A stretch of DNA of 64,000 bases, from the NCBI RefSeq assembly GCF_023507705.1, contig NZ_JALBGD010000002.1, positions 372,001 through 436,000 on the forward strand, in the 5' to 3' direction. How positions within the stretch are numbered: position 1 is the stretch's first letter; every line of letters begins with the position of its first letter. The translations under genes were made by a program, and so were the position numbers. The notes below the pieces were generated by a model, which had not been told where the DNA came from, did not search any database, and was given only the letters and a program-made list of their open reading frames with translations. Below, one piece after another: positions 46,406 through 55,391 of this stretch. Origin of the DNA: Stappia sp. WLB 29 (GTDB taxonomy: Bacteria > Pseudomonadota > Alphaproteobacteria > Rhizobiales > Stappiaceae).

Positions 46406-47140
46406 GTGACGCATTACACGCGGCGACAGACGCTGAGACTGATGTTGATGGCGGGCACGGCCCTTGCGGCTTCGCGCGTGCTCGCCGCCGAATACGGGCG
46501 CGGGGCGGGCATGCCCTGGTCGCCGATGTCGGGGGAGGTCCCCTATTACGGCACCGGCGCGGACCGCTTCTTCAGCCGTGACGAGCGGCTGGCGGTCGCC
46601 GCGATCTGCGCAAGGCTGATCCCCAGCGACGAGGACGGGCCGGGCGCAACCGAGGCTGATGTCGTCACCTTCATCGACCGACAGATGGCCGGCTTCTACG
46701 GCCGCGCCCAGCACTGGTACATGCAGGGGCCGTTCGCGGAAGGCACGTCGACGCAGGGCTACCAGAGCGAACATCCGCCGGCGATGCTCTATCGCCTCGC
46801 CCTTGCCGAGCTCGACGATTACTGCCGGTCGCAGCGCGGCGGCGCCTTCGCCGAACTGTCCGAGGAGGACCAGGACGCGGTCCTCACCGGGCTCGACGAG
46901 GGCGAGATCGCGTTCGAGCGCGTGTCCGCCAAGACCTTCTTCGACCTCGTCCTGGAAAACACCGTCGAGGGCTTCTTCGCCGACCCGCTCTATGGCGGCA
47001 ACCGCGACATGGTCGGCTGGCGCTATGTCGGCTTTCCCGGCACCCGCTACGACTATCGCGACTTCGTCGGCCACAACGGCGCCGCCATTCCGCTCGAGCC
47101 CGTCAGCCTGCAAGGGCGTCCGGGCTGGTCGCAGCCCTGA
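46406..47140 (+). CDS. Gluconate 2-dehydrogenase subunit 3 family protein
   Basis: 244 aa small subunit of a periplasmic membrane-linked GMC dehydrogenase. The start is GTG at 46406 with GGAGGG six bases upstream; a longer frame would include the promoter. N-terminal Tat-like signal TRRQTLRLMLMAGTALAASR exports the folded complex. The body has FSRDERLAVAAICARLIPSD near 51 and DPLYGGNRDMVGWRYVGFPG near 193, which is the family signature. First gene of a three-gene enzyme operon. Confidence 0.9.
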   Translation: MTHYTRRQTLRLMLMAGTALAASRVLAAEYGRGAGMPWSPMSGEVPYYGTGADRFFSRDERLAVAAICARLIPSDEDGPGATEADVVTFIDRQMAGFYGRAQHWYMQGPFAEGTSTQGYQSEHPPAMLYRLALAELDDYCRSQRGGAFAELSEEDQDAVLTGLDEGEIAFERVSAKTFFDLVLENTVEGFFADPLYGGNRDMVGWRYVGFPGTRYDYRDFVGHNGAAIPLEPVSLQGRPGWSQP

Positions 47141-47163
47141 CCGAAACAGCCAGAGGGAGACCC

Positions 47164-48924
47164 ATGACCAAGCACCTTCCGCGCGTCGACGTGGTTCTGG
47201 TCGGATTCGGCTGGACCGGGGCGATCTTCGCCGAAAAGCTCACGGCCGCCGGCCTCGACGTGCTGGCGCTGGAGCGCGGGCCCTGGCGCGACACGCCGTC
47301 CGACTTCGCCACCACCTTCGCGCAGGACGAGCTGCGCTACTACTGGCGGCACGGCATGTTCCAGGAGGCCTCGCAGGACACCCTGACCTTCCGCAACAAC
47401 AGCGCCCAGACGGCGCTGCCGATGCGGCGCTGGGGCTCGTTCCTGCCCGGCAACGGCGTCGGCGGGGCCGGCGTCCACTGGAACGGCCAGACCTATCGCT
47501 TTCTTCCCTCCGACTTCGTCGCGCGCAGCCACAACGAGGAGCGCTACGGTCCGCTGCCCGCGGACATGACGGTGCAGGACTACGGCGTCACCTACGAGGA
47601 GCTGGAGCCGCATTTCGACTATTTCGAGAAGATCTGCGGCATCTGCGGCCAGGCCGGCAACGTCAACGGCGAGACCATCGAGGGCGGTAATCCTTTCGAG
47701 GGCATGCGCAGCGACCAGTATCCCAACCCGCCGATGCGCATGACCTTCTCGCAGGATCGTTTCGCGGCCTCCGCCCGGGCTCTGGGGCTCAATCCCTTTC
47801 CCGTCCCGTCCGCCAACATGTCGCGCGCCTATGTCAATCCGCTGGGGTTGCAGATGGCGCCCTGCACCTATTGCGGCTTTTGCGAAAAGCACGGCTGCGG
47901 CAACTATTCCAAGGCCTCGCCGCAGACGACGATCATCCCGGTCCTGATGCGCCGGCCGAATTTCGGCCTGCGGACCAATTCCGAGGTGCTGTCGGTGGAA
48001 AAGACCCCCGACGGCAAGCACGCGACCGGCGTCACCTATGTGGACACCAGCGGCGAGGTCTGGTTCCAGCCGGCCGACATCGTCATCCTGTGCGCCTATC
48101 CGCTGCAGAACACGCGTTTGCTGCTGCTGTCGGAGATCGGCGCGCCCTACGACCCGCGCACCGGCGAAGGCGTCGTCGGCAAGAACTACTGTTACCAGGT
48201 CATGTCCTCGGCGACGGTGTTCTTCGAGGACGAATACACCAACGGCTTCGTCGGCGCGGGCGCGCTCGGCATGGTCGTCGACGACTACAACGGCGACAAT
48301 TTCGACCATTCCGGACTCGGCTTCATCGGCGGCGGCTATATCGCCTGCGGCACCACCAATGCCCGGCCGATCGAGAGCCATCCGGTGCCGGAGGACGTGC
48401 CGCGCTGGGGCTCGGCCTGGAAGAAGGCGGTGAGGGAGAACTTCCTGAAGACCACCAGCGTCGGCGTGCATGGTGCCTCGATGGCCCATCGCAGCAACTA
48501 TCTCGATCTCGACCCGACCTACAAGGATGTATGGGGCCGCCCGCTTCTGCGGATGACCTACGATTTCACGCTCAACGACCGGCGGCTCACCGAGCACCTG
48601 ACGCCGGTTGCCGAGGAGATCGCCCGCGGCATGGGCGGCGCGCATGTGAAGGTCAACGCCCGCCGCGGTTCCTACGACAGCAAGCCCTATCAGACCACGC
48701 ACAACACGGGAGGCACCATCATGGGGACCGATCCGGCAAGCAGCGTCGTCAACCGCTACGGCCAGAGCTGGGACCTGCCGAACCTGTTCGTAACCGGCGC
48801 CGGGCTCTTCCCGCAAAACGCCGGCTACAACCCGACCGGTACGGTGGGGGCGCTCGCCTATTGGTCGGTCGATGCCATCATCAATCAATATCTGCCGGAT
48901 CCCGGCCCCCTGGTGCGCCCATGA
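47164..48924 (+). CDS. GMC flavoprotein dehydrogenase, gluconate 2-dehydrogenase-type large subunit
   Basis: 586 aa FAD subunit with no signal of its own, expected to be co-exported with subunit 3. FAD site VVLVGFGWTGAIFAEKL near 10; LPGNGVGGAGVHWNGQTYRF near 97; CTYCGFCEKHGCGNYSKASP near 237 with four Cys typical of this subgroup; C-terminal HNTGGTIMGTDP near 514 with catalytic His, and NAGYNPTGTVGALAYWSVD. It oxidises a sugar acid or polyol and passes electrons to the cytochrome c encoded next (4-base overlap). Confidence 0.92.
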   Translation: MTKHLPRVDVVLVGFGWTGAIFAEKLTAAGLDVLALERGPWRDTPSDFATTFAQDELRYYWRHGMFQEASQDTLTFRNNSAQTALPMRRWGSFLPGNGVGGAGVHWNGQTYRFLPSDFVARSHNEERYGPLPADMTVQDYGVTYEELEPHFDYFEKICGICGQAGNVNGETIEGGNPFEGMRSDQYPNPPMRMTFSQDRFAASARALGLNPFPVPSANMSRAYVNPLGLQMAPCTYCGFCEKHGCGNYSKASPQTTIIPVLMRRPNFGLRTNSEVLSVEKTPDGKHATGVTYVDTSGEVWFQPADIVILCAYPLQNTRLLLLSEIGAPYDPRTGEGVVGKNYCYQVMSSATVFFEDEYTNGFVGAGALGMVVDDYNGDNFDHSGLGFIGGGYIACGTTNARPIESHPVPEDVPRWGSAWKKAVRENFLKTTSVGVHGASMAHRSNYLDLDPTYKDVWGRPLLRMTYDFTLNDRRLTEHLTPVAEEIARGMGGAHVKVNARRGSYDSKPYQTTHNTGGTIMGTDPASSVVNRYGQSWDLPNLFVTGAGLFPQNAGYNPTGTVGALAYWSVDAIINQYLPDPGPLVRP

Positions 48925-50162
48925 GCCGGCTTCGCAATGCCTTGCTGGCGGGCACCTTCGCCGGCGCGCTGGGCCTCGGAATCGCTCCTGCGGCACTGGC
49001 GCAGGAACTCTCCTTCTCGCAGGTGGAGCGCGGCCGCTACCTTGCGACCGCCAGCGACTGCGTCGCCTGCCACACCGATATCGAGGAGGGCGGCAAACGC
49101 TATGCCGGCGGGCGCGGGCTGGAAACGCCGTTCGGCACGATCTATTCGAGCAATCTGACGCCGGACGAGGCGACGGGCCTCGGCCGCTGGAGCCGCGACG
49201 AGTTCTACCGTGCGCTCAACGAGGGGATCAGCCGGGACGGGTCGCATCTCTATCCGGCCATGCCCTATCCGCATTTCACCAAGATGTCCCGGGAGGACGC
49301 GGATGCGATCTTCGCCTATCTGCGCACGCTGGAACCGGTGACGGCGGAGATTCCGGAGAACGCGCTGCCCTTCCCGCTCAGCATCCGCATGTCGGTGGCT
49401 GGCTGGAAGCTGCTGTTCTTCGACAAGGAGGGCTTCGCGGTTGATCCGGACCAGTCGGAGGAATGGAACCGCGGCCGCTACCTCGTCGATGCGCTGGCCC
49501 ATTGCGGCGCCTGCCACACGGGCAAGAACCTGCTGGGCGCCGACAAGGAGGACGAATACCTGCGCGGGGGAACCCTCGACAACTGGTACGCCCCCAACAT
49601 TCGCGGCGGCGTCAACGGCGGCCTTGCCGACTGGGAGGCGGAGGACATCGTCCGCTTCCTCGGCGAGGGCCGCTCGCGCCACACCGCGCCGATGCAGCGC
49701 ATGGGCGAGGTCGTCGGCCTGTCCACCCAGCATCTGCGGGACGAGGACCTGATGGCGATCGCGGTCTATCTCAAGAGCCTCGACGACGCCCCGCGCGAGG
49801 AGGCCGAGACCCCGTCGCAGGCGCGTTTCGAGACCGGCGAGGCGATCTATTTCGACAATTGCGCGGCTTGCCACTCGGCCGACCGCTCGGGCGTTCCCTA
49901 CATCTTCGCCCCGCTGGACAGCTCCAACAAGGTGACGGCCGAGGATCCTTCCACGGCCATCCGCATCATCCTCGGCGGCGCGCGGGCGCAACAGACGGAG
50001 GCGGTGCCCAGCCAGATCGCGATGCCGCCTTTCGCCTGGAAACTGACCGACCAGCAGGTGGCCGATGTCGTCACCTATCTGCGCGCGGCCTCCGATCGCA
50101 AGGCCGGACCCGTCTCGGCCGGCGAGGTCGAGGACATGCGCGCCCATCTCCAGGAGAAATGA
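48921..50162 (+). CDS. Tri-haem cytochrome c subunit of the GMC dehydrogenase
   Basis: 413 aa exported cytochrome with a signal peptide to about residue 28 (APAALAQ). Three haem sites: CVACH near 47, CGACH near 195 and CAACH near 315; methionine ligands are likely in AMPYPHF, PMQRMGEV and AMPPFAWKL. Layout matches the three-haem subunit of alcohol and gluconate dehydrogenases, which delivers electrons to ubiquinone or the oxidase. Confidence 0.93.
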   Translation: MSRLRNALLAGTFAGALGLGIAPAALAQELSFSQVERGRYLATASDCVACHTDIEEGGKRYAGGRGLETPFGTIYSSNLTPDEATGLGRWSRDEFYRALNEGISRDGSHLYPAMPYPHFTKMSREDADAIFAYLRTLEPVTAEIPENALPFPLSIRMSVAGWKLLFFDKEGFAVDPDQSEEWNRGRYLVDALAHCGACHTGKNLLGADKEDEYLRGGTLDNWYAPNIRGGVNGGLADWEAEDIVRFLGEGRSRHTAPMQRMGEVVGLSTQHLRDEDLMAIAVYLKSLDDAPREEAETPSQARFETGEAIYFDNCAACHSADRSGVPYIFAPLDSSNKVTAEDPSTAIRIILGGARAQQTEAVPSQIAMPPFAWKLTDQQVADVVTYLRAASDRKAGPVSAGEVEDMRAHLQEK

Positions 50163-50171
50163 GGACATGCG

Positions 50172-50699
50172 ATGATCCGGCAGTTCCCCGTCCCGGCGCT
50201 TTGCGCGTCCGCTCTCGCCCTGCTGCTGGCCGCCCCCGCGGCGGCGCAGACGCTCTATCTCGGCGAGCATGAAATCGACACCGCGGATCGCGGCCAGATC
50301 CGCGCGGCCATCGAGCGCTGCGCCTCCCTTGCTGCGGACGCACCGGATGCGCAGCAGGCGGCAGGCTTTACCCGCGGTTCGGAAAATCCCGTGGCGTCGC
50401 CGGCGGCACCTGCCGGCGAGCAGATGCGGCAGGCCGCGTCCCCGGAAGACCCGTCTTCAGAAGAAGCACCGGCAGAGGTGCCCGCCGACCGGGGTGCCCT
50501 GTCGCTGTCGGTCGATGCGCTCGCCTCGTCCGGCGAGGGAAGCGCTGCGTCCGGGGAAGGGGGCGGCAGCGGCACCCGCCCGCCCGGCAGGTCGGCAGAC
50601 TCGGGCGAAAGCGGAGACGGAGCGGGCGATGCCGGCACAGGCGACGATCTGGCCTCCGTCACCTTGCAGGCCTGCAAGGAAGCCGGCCTCGTCTATTGA
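50172..50699 (+). CDS. Exported low-complexity protein after the cytochrome gene
   Basis: 175 aa. Signal peptide to about residue 25 (APAAAAQ), a short structured start (TLYLGEHEIDTADRGQIRAA with a nearby Cys), then about 100 residues rich in Ala, Ser, Gly, Pro and Glu, and a C-terminal ASVTLQACKEAGLVY with a second Cys. The two cysteines could pair. I do not recognise the family. It is 9 bases after the cytochrome gene and ends at a strong hairpin. Confidence 0.7.
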   Translation: MIRQFPVPALCASALALLLAAPAAAQTLYLGEHEIDTADRGQIRAAIERCASLAADAPDAQQAAGFTRGSENPVASPAAPAGEQMRQAASPEDPSSEEAPAEVPADRGALSLSVDALASSGEGSAASGEGGGSGTRPPGRSADSGESGDGAGDAGTGDDLASVTLQACKEAGLVY

Positions 50700-50719
50700 C
50701 GCGGGCCGGTATTGATGTG

Positions 50720-50751
50720 GACCGGCGGGCTTCAGGCTCCGCCCGCCGGTC
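50720..50751. terminator. Bidirectional hairpin terminator
   Basis: Perfect 11-bp stem GACCGGCGGGC / GCCCGCCGGTC with a 10-base loop between convergent genes; it touches the stop codon of the minus-strand gene at 50750. Confidence 0.8.
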
Positions 50752-50959
50752 ACGCGAGGATCCTCATGACGAGGACAAGCACGACGAAGCCGACAAGTCC
50801 GGAGAGGAAGATGATGCGCCTGCGGCGCGTGCGCAGGATGATCTCGCCCTGGCGCGCGTCCTCGGCCGAGATCGTCGGGGCCTCCGTCTCGCTCGTGTGC
50901 GGTCGGCCGGAGATTTTTTCTTCTGCTGCTTCCTGACGCGGCTTGCGGTCGGGGCTCAT
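50750..50959 (-). CDS. 69-aa single-pass membrane protein
   Basis: Starts ATG at 50959 (MSPDRKPRQEAAEEKIS) behind AGGAGA. A polar, charged N-terminal 45 residues ending RTRRRR, then one hydrophobic helix (about 50-66) at the very C-terminus, so it is probably tail-anchored or N-in. No family recognised. Last gene of a four-gene minus-strand run of small proteins. Confidence 0.65.
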   Translation of the reverse strand: MSPDRKPRQEAAEEKISGRPHTSETEAPTISAEDARQGEIILRTRRRRIIFLSGLVGFVVLVLVMRILA

Positions 50960-50985
50960 GGCGTTCTCCTGTCTTGCTCTTCGCG

Positions 50986-51513
50986 TCAGTCCGCGCCCTG
51001 ACCGCCGGCCGGCGCCTCGCGCCCCAATGCGCGATAGGACGGCAGCACCGGTGCGTCGTCGGCAGGCGGATCGGCTTCCAGGCGCTCGATCAGTTCGCGC
51101 ATCTCGCCGATCTCGCGCACCTGCGCCTCGATGATCTCGTCCGCCAGCCGGCGCACCCGCGGGTCGCGGATATTGGCGCGCTCGCTGGTCAGGATGGCGA
51201 TGGAATGGTGAGGGATCATCGCCTTCATGTAGCTGACGTCGTCGACCGTCGCCTGGCTGCGGACCAGCCAGAGCGACAGCGCGAAGACGCCGGCGGCAAG
51301 GACCAGGATCGCGGCGTTGAGCTGCTTGCGCGGATACATCGGCCACATGAAGCCCATCATCACTACGGCCATCACCGCGCCCATCAGCAGGGCCATCCAG
51401 GTGCGCGTCTGGCTGTAGGCGATGTGGTCGAGCGCGTAGGTGTTCAGGTACATCAGGACGAACATGACCACCGTCGACGTGGCGATCATTGCAAGAAACC
51501 GGCGATAGGACAT
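50986..51513 (-). CDS. DUF305 membrane protein
   Basis: 175 aa with three or four N-terminal hydrophobic segments (about 8-105) and a DUF305 domain carrying YMKAMIPHHSIAILTSER near 113. The M-x2-HH motif of DUF305 is thought to bind metal, often copper. The protein ends in a Pro/Ala-rich tail. Lies 26 bases upstream of the 69-aa gene on the same strand. Confidence 0.85.
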   Translation of the reverse strand: MSYRRFLAMIATSTVVMFVLMYLNTYALDHIAYSQTRTWMALLMGAVMAVVMMGFMWPMYPRKQLNAAILVLAAGVFALSLWLVRSQATVDDVSYMKAMIPHHSIAILTSERANIRDPRVRRLADEIIEAQVREIGEMRELIERLEADPPADDAPVLPSYRALGREAPAGGQGAD

Positions 51514-51549
51514 GCGTGCTCCCTGAAGGTTGTGCGTGCCGGCGCCGGC

Positions 51550-51759
51550 TCACTCCTGCCCCAGCAGGCATAGCCCGGTGCCGATGGCGCCGATGCCGGT
51601 GCTGGCGGCGAAGCCCCACAGCACCATCGCTGCGGCCAGCGGTTCGCGGGTGAAAAGGTCCAGCTCACCGACCGACTGGAGATAGCCGACAGCAACGGCG
51701 CATCCGGCAAGGAGGCCGGTCGTCAGGTTGACGAGGAGAAATCGGTTGAGCCGGGTCAT
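51550..51759 (-). CDS. 69-aa two-helix membrane protein
   Basis: MTRLNRFLLVNLTTGLLAGC starts the first helix; a second helix spans about 43-65 (MVLWGFAASTGIGAIGTG). Small conserved-looking hydrophobic protein of unknown role. A possible GGAAC-N16-GGTT element (51768-51792) lies very close to the start, so it is uncertain; the gene may instead be transcribed from the promoter at 52026. Confidence 0.65.
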   Translation of the reverse strand: MTRLNRFLLVNLTTGLLAGCAVAVGYLQSVGELDLFTREPLAAAMVLWGFAASTGIGAIGTGLCLLGQE

Positions 51760-51783
51760 GCAGGACGAACCGATCCGGCGGGC

Positions 51784-51975
51784 TTATGTTCCGCGACCAT
51801 CCTCCGGACGATCCTCTGCCCGTGCTGCCGTCGGGGCAGGGCGCGTGGCCGTCGCCTCGTCGGCAGCCGGGTAGGCGGCATCGCGGAGCGTGCGCCGGCG
51901 CTGGCGGTGCAGGGCGTAGTCGCGGGCCCAGCCGGGCAGCAGTTCGGCCATCAGGCCTTGCAGTCGGTTCCACAT
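51784..51975 (-). CDS. Uncharacterised 63-aa basic protein
   Basis: Starts ATG at 51975 (MWNRLQGLMAELLPGWARDY) behind AGGAGGG. An amphipathic N-terminal helix is followed by a basic segment RQRRRTLRD and an Ala/Glu-rich tail. Not recognised. A GGAAC-N16-TGTT promoter ends 27 bases before the start, which supports it as a real, stress-induced gene and the first of the small-protein run. Confidence 0.55.
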   Translation of the reverse strand: MWNRLQGLMAELLPGWARDYALHRQRRRTLRDAAYPAADEATATRPAPTAARAEDRPEDGRGT

Positions 51976-52001
51976 GGGTCGGCCCTCCTGTTCTTCCCCC
52001 C

Positions 52002-52026
52002 AACACCGCAGCGGCCCGCCTGTTCC
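52002..52026 (-). promoter_or_regulatory. EcfG-type promoter of the small-protein operon
   Basis: Minus strand GGAAC (52022-52026), 16-base spacer, TGTT (52002-52005). Back-to-back with the Ku promoter in a 138-base gap. Confidence 0.65.
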
Positions 52027-52043
52027 CGGGAAAAGTGCCGGAG

Positions 52044-52069
52044 GGAACACGGACCCGCTTCGGCGCGTT
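52044..52069 (+). promoter_or_regulatory. EcfG-type promoter of the first Ku gene
   Basis: GGAAC (52044-52048), 17-base spacer, CGTT (52066-52069), 45 bases before the Ku ATG. Exact consensus. Confidence 0.8.
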
Positions 52070-52113
52070 CGGTTGCTTTGGTCTGTCTTGGCAAAGGGGG
52101 AGGGAAGAACGGC

Positions 52114-52962
52114 ATGGCACCGCGCAGCTTCTGGAAGGGCTATCTGCGGCTTTCGCTCGTCACCTGCCGGGTGGCGATGATGCCGGCCACCACCACGGGC
52201 AAGAAGATCCGCTTCCACACGCTGAACCGCGCCACCGGCAACCGGGTCGAGAGCCGCTATGTCGACGAGAAGACCGGCAAGCCGGTGCGCGAGCAGGACC
52301 AGCGGCGCGGCTATCCCATCTCCGAGGACAAGCTGATCGTGATGGAGGACGAGGAGCTCGACGCGGTGGCGCTCGAGAGCACCCGCATGATCGACATCGA
52401 GACCTTCGTCCCGCGCGAGGATATCGGCTGGATCTATCTCGACGACGCCCATTACCTGACGCCGGACGACAAGATCGCCGGGGAGGCCTTCGCCGTCATC
52501 CGCGAGGCGATGGCCGCCACCGGCACGGTCGGCATCGCCCGGCTGGTGCTCTATCGCCGCGAGCGGGCGGTGACGCTGGAGCCGCGCGGCAAGGGCATCG
52601 TCGTGTGGACCCTGCGCTACGGCGACGAGGTCCGCGAGGCGGAGGACTATTTCGCCGACATCGACACGTCGCGGCCCGAGCCGAAGGCGCTGAAGCTGAT
52701 CGGCAAGCTGATCGAGGAGCGTACGGCCGAGTGGTCCGGCGAGATGGTCAAGGATCCGGTGCAGAAGCGCCTCAAGGCGATCATCGCGGTGAAGAAGCGC
52801 AAGCAGAAGCCGAAGGCTCCCCGCCGGTCGGCGAAGCAGGCCGAGAGCGAAGCCTCCGACGAGGCGTCCGGCAACGTGGTGTCGATCATGGACGCCCTGC
52901 GCAAGAGCGTTGCGGCGGAAAAGGCTTCGGACAAGAAGTCAACCGGCAAATCCCGCCGCTAG
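52114..52962 (+). CDS. ku: Ku protein, DNA double-strand-break end binding (copy 1)
   Basis: 282 aa bacterial Ku that encircles broken ends and recruits LigD for end joining. Begins MAPRSFWKGYLRLSLVTCRV; conserved SRYVDEKTGKPVREQDQRRG near 48 and the core RLVLYRRERAVTLEPRGKGI near 148. The C-terminal 35 residues are Lys/Arg-rich, typical of DNA-binding tails. Its TAG shares the bases CTAG with the stop of the convergent ligD. Confidence 0.94.
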   Translation: MAPRSFWKGYLRLSLVTCRVAMMPATTTGKKIRFHTLNRATGNRVESRYVDEKTGKPVREQDQRRGYPISEDKLIVMEDEELDAVALESTRMIDIETFVPREDIGWIYLDDAHYLTPDDKIAGEAFAVIREAMAATGTVGIARLVLYRRERAVTLEPRGKGIVVWTLRYGDEVREAEDYFADIDTSRPEPKALKLIGKLIEERTAEWSGEMVKDPVQKRLKAIIAVKKRKQKPKAPRRSAKQAESEASDEASGNVVSIMDALRKSVAAEKASDKKSTGKSRR

Positions 52963-55388
52963 CCTTTGCGTTTTTTGCCCGCCTTCGGGTTCAGCACTGC
53001 TTCCGCCTTGCGGAAATCCGCCCAGGGGTCCTCGGCCAGGCTGTCGAGCCGGGCCATGGCGTTGACCACTGTGAAATGGCCTGAGCCGATGGACGGGTCG
53101 AGCTCGTCCCACGCCAAGGGCATGGCGACGGTCGCGCCGTCGCGGGCGCGGGACGAATAGGGGGCGATGGCGGTGTTGTTGCGCCCGTTGCGCAGGTAGT
53201 CGACGAAGATCCGCCCCTTGCGTGCCGCCTTGGTCGACCTGGCGATGAAAAGCTCCGGATCGTCCGCCTCCATCGCATCGGCAATGTCGCGGGCAAAGCC
53301 CTTCACCTCGTCCCAGCCCGCCTTCGGCTTCAAGGGCGCGACCACATGCAGGCCCTTTCCGCCGGTCGTCTTGACGAAGGGCACGAGCCCCGCATCCTGC
53401 AGCCGGTCCCGCACCTGGCGGGCGGCGTCCAGCATCACCGGCCAGTCGACGCCATCGCCCGGATCGAGGTCGATCACCATCTGGTCGGGCCGCTCCAGAT
53501 CGTCCAGCGAGGCCTGCCAGGGATGGATCTCCAGCGCCGCGCCCTGGACGAGGCCGATCAGCCCGTCCAGCGAGTCGATGGCGATCAGGCTGTCGCCCTC
53601 GTCGCCGAGCGGGTCCTGCCGGGTCAGGATCTCGCCGTTCATGCCTTTCCAGGCATGTTTCTGGAAGAAGCATTTCTGCGCCGTTCCGCGCGGACAGCGC
53701 AGCAGGGCGAGCGGCCGCGAGACGACCAGCGGCGCCATGAAGCGCCAGACTTGCGTGTAATAGTCGGCAAGCCCTTCCTTGGTCACGCCGGCATCGGCCC
53801 AGTAGACCCGGTCGGGATGGGTCAGCCTGACGCTCGGTCGCGGCTGCGCCGGGGGATCGTCCTTGCCCGCCGGCGCCTCGCGGGTGACGTCGCGCGCGGG
53901 TTTGTCCTCGCGCAGGCCCCGGAAGGAGGCATGGCGCACGCGCCGGTCCGCCGTCCACGTGCGGAACTCGACCTCGGCGACCAGCTCCGGCTTGACGAAG
54001 CGGACACCGCGCCGGGCGGTGGCGTCGAGCCGCCCGGCAAAGGGCGAGGTCTTGCGCTCGATCGCATGCAGCCGCTGGTAGAGATCCTCGGCCACCGCCC
54101 GGGAAAAGCCGGTGCCGACCCGCCCGGCATGGCGCAGCTTGCCGTCCGCATGGACGCCGAGCACCAGCGAGCCGATGGCCTCGTCCGACACGGAGGAGGG
54201 CACATAGCCGGCGATCACCATTTCCTGCCGCTCGCCGCATTTCGACTTGATCCAGTCCTTGCTGCGGCCGGAGCGATAGCTGCCGGAGGCGCGCTTGGAG
54301 ATGACGCCTTCCAGGCTCAGCCGGCAGGCATGGCGCAGCACCATCTCGCCGTCTTCCTCGAAATGCTCGCTGTAGCGCAGCACCTCCGGCGCCTTGTCCA
54401 GCAGCGGTTCCAGCGCGGCCTTGCGCGCGTCGAGGCGCATGCCGGTGAGGTCGCGACCGTCGAGATGGAGAAGATCGAAGGCGACATAGACGAAACGGTC
54501 CGTGCGCCCGGCGCTGAGATCGGCCTGCAGCGCGGAAAAATCCGAGGCCCCGCCGGAAGCCTCGACCACCAGCTCGCCATCCAGCACGGCCTGCTGCACG
54601 GGCAGGCCGGCCAGCGCCTCGACCACATCGGGCCCGAACCGCTCCGTCCAGTCGAGGCCGCTGCGGGTCAGCAGCACCGCCTTGCCGGCCTCGATCCGCG
54701 CCTGCAGCCGGTAGCCGTCGAACTTGATCTCGTGGATCCAGCCCTTGCCCGTCGGCGCATGCCGTTTCAGCGTCGCCAGCTGCGGCGGCACGAAGTCCGG
54801 CAACTTCGCCTTCTTCGAGCCCTTGAGGGGCGCGGCGGGTTTTTCCCGGTCGGCGGTCTCCGCCGTGCCGTCCTCGTCCAGGATATCGGGCTCGTCCTCG
54901 TCCCGTGCGTGTTCGTCCTCGCTCTTGATCAGCAGCCAGTTGTTGCGCTTTTCCCGGCCCTTGCGGGCCATGCGCACCAAGTGCCACCGGCCTTTCAGCT
55001 TGTCGCCCGACAGCGTGAATTCCAGATGCCCCTTGGCGAGGCCCTTCTCCGCATCGCCTTCGGGCGTCCAGCTGCCCTTGTCCCAGATCGTCACCGTGCC
55101 GGCGCCGTATTCGCCCTTCGGGATCGTGCCTTCGAAACTGCCATAGGCCAGCGGGTGGTCCTCCACCTCCACGGCAAGGCGCTTGACGCCGGCGACGAGG
55201 CTTGGCCCCCGCGTGACCGCCCAGCTCTTGTAGACCCCGCCCAGTTCCAGCCGCAGGTCGTAGTGCAGCCGCCGGGCGTGATGCTCCTGGACGACGAAGC
55301 TGTGCGTCGCGCCTCCCTTGGACGCCTCTCCTTTGGGCTCCGGCGTCGCGGCGAAATCCCGTTTGCGGCGATAGGTTTCGAGAGACAT
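52959..55388 (-). CDS. ligD: Multifunctional non-homologous end-joining DNA ligase LigD
   Basis: 809 aa in the order phosphoesterase-ligase-polymerase. N-terminal 3'-phosphoesterase: FVVQEHHARRLHYDLRLELG near 31. Ligase: adenylated Lys in EIKFDGYRLQARI near 224, with GELVVEASGG near 271. C-terminal primase-like polymerase: LTHPDRVYWADAGVTKEGLA near 530 and metal site VIDLDPGDGVDW near 645. Full length for the Pseudomonas-type arrangement. It lies 3 bases downstream of the second ku gene on the same strand. Confidence 0.96.
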   Translation of the reverse strand: MSLETYRRKRDFAATPEPKGEASKGGATHSFVVQEHHARRLHYDLRLELGGVYKSWAVTRGPSLVAGVKRLAVEVEDHPLAYGSFEGTIPKGEYGAGTVTIWDKGSWTPEGDAEKGLAKGHLEFTLSGDKLKGRWHLVRMARKGREKRNNWLLIKSEDEHARDEDEPDILDEDGTAETADREKPAAPLKGSKKAKLPDFVPPQLATLKRHAPTGKGWIHEIKFDGYRLQARIEAGKAVLLTRSGLDWTERFGPDVVEALAGLPVQQAVLDGELVVEASGGASDFSALQADLSAGRTDRFVYVAFDLLHLDGRDLTGMRLDARKAALEPLLDKAPEVLRYSEHFEEDGEMVLRHACRLSLEGVISKRASGSYRSGRSKDWIKSKCGERQEMVIAGYVPSSVSDEAIGSLVLGVHADGKLRHAGRVGTGFSRAVAEDLYQRLHAIERKTSPFAGRLDATARRGVRFVKPELVAEVEFRTWTADRRVRHASFRGLREDKPARDVTREAPAGKDDPPAQPRPSVRLTHPDRVYWADAGVTKEGLADYYTQVWRFMAPLVVSRPLALLRCPRGTAQKCFFQKHAWKGMNGEILTRQDPLGDEGDSLIAIDSLDGLIGLVQGAALEIHPWQASLDDLERPDQMVIDLDPGDGVDWPVMLDAARQVRDRLQDAGLVPFVKTTGGKGLHVVAPLKPKAGWDEVKGFARDIADAMEADDPELFIARSTKAARKGRIFVDYLRNGRNNTAIAPYSSRARDGATVAMPLAWDELDPSIGSGHFTVVNAMARLDSLAEDPWADFRKAEAVLNPKAGKKRKG

Positions 55389-55391
55389 GGG

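Noticed and set aside
51768-51792. GGAAC-N16-GGTT before the 69-aa gene at 51759
   Set aside because: The spacing to the ATG is only about 9 bases and the element overlaps the previous gene; not counted among the twelve.
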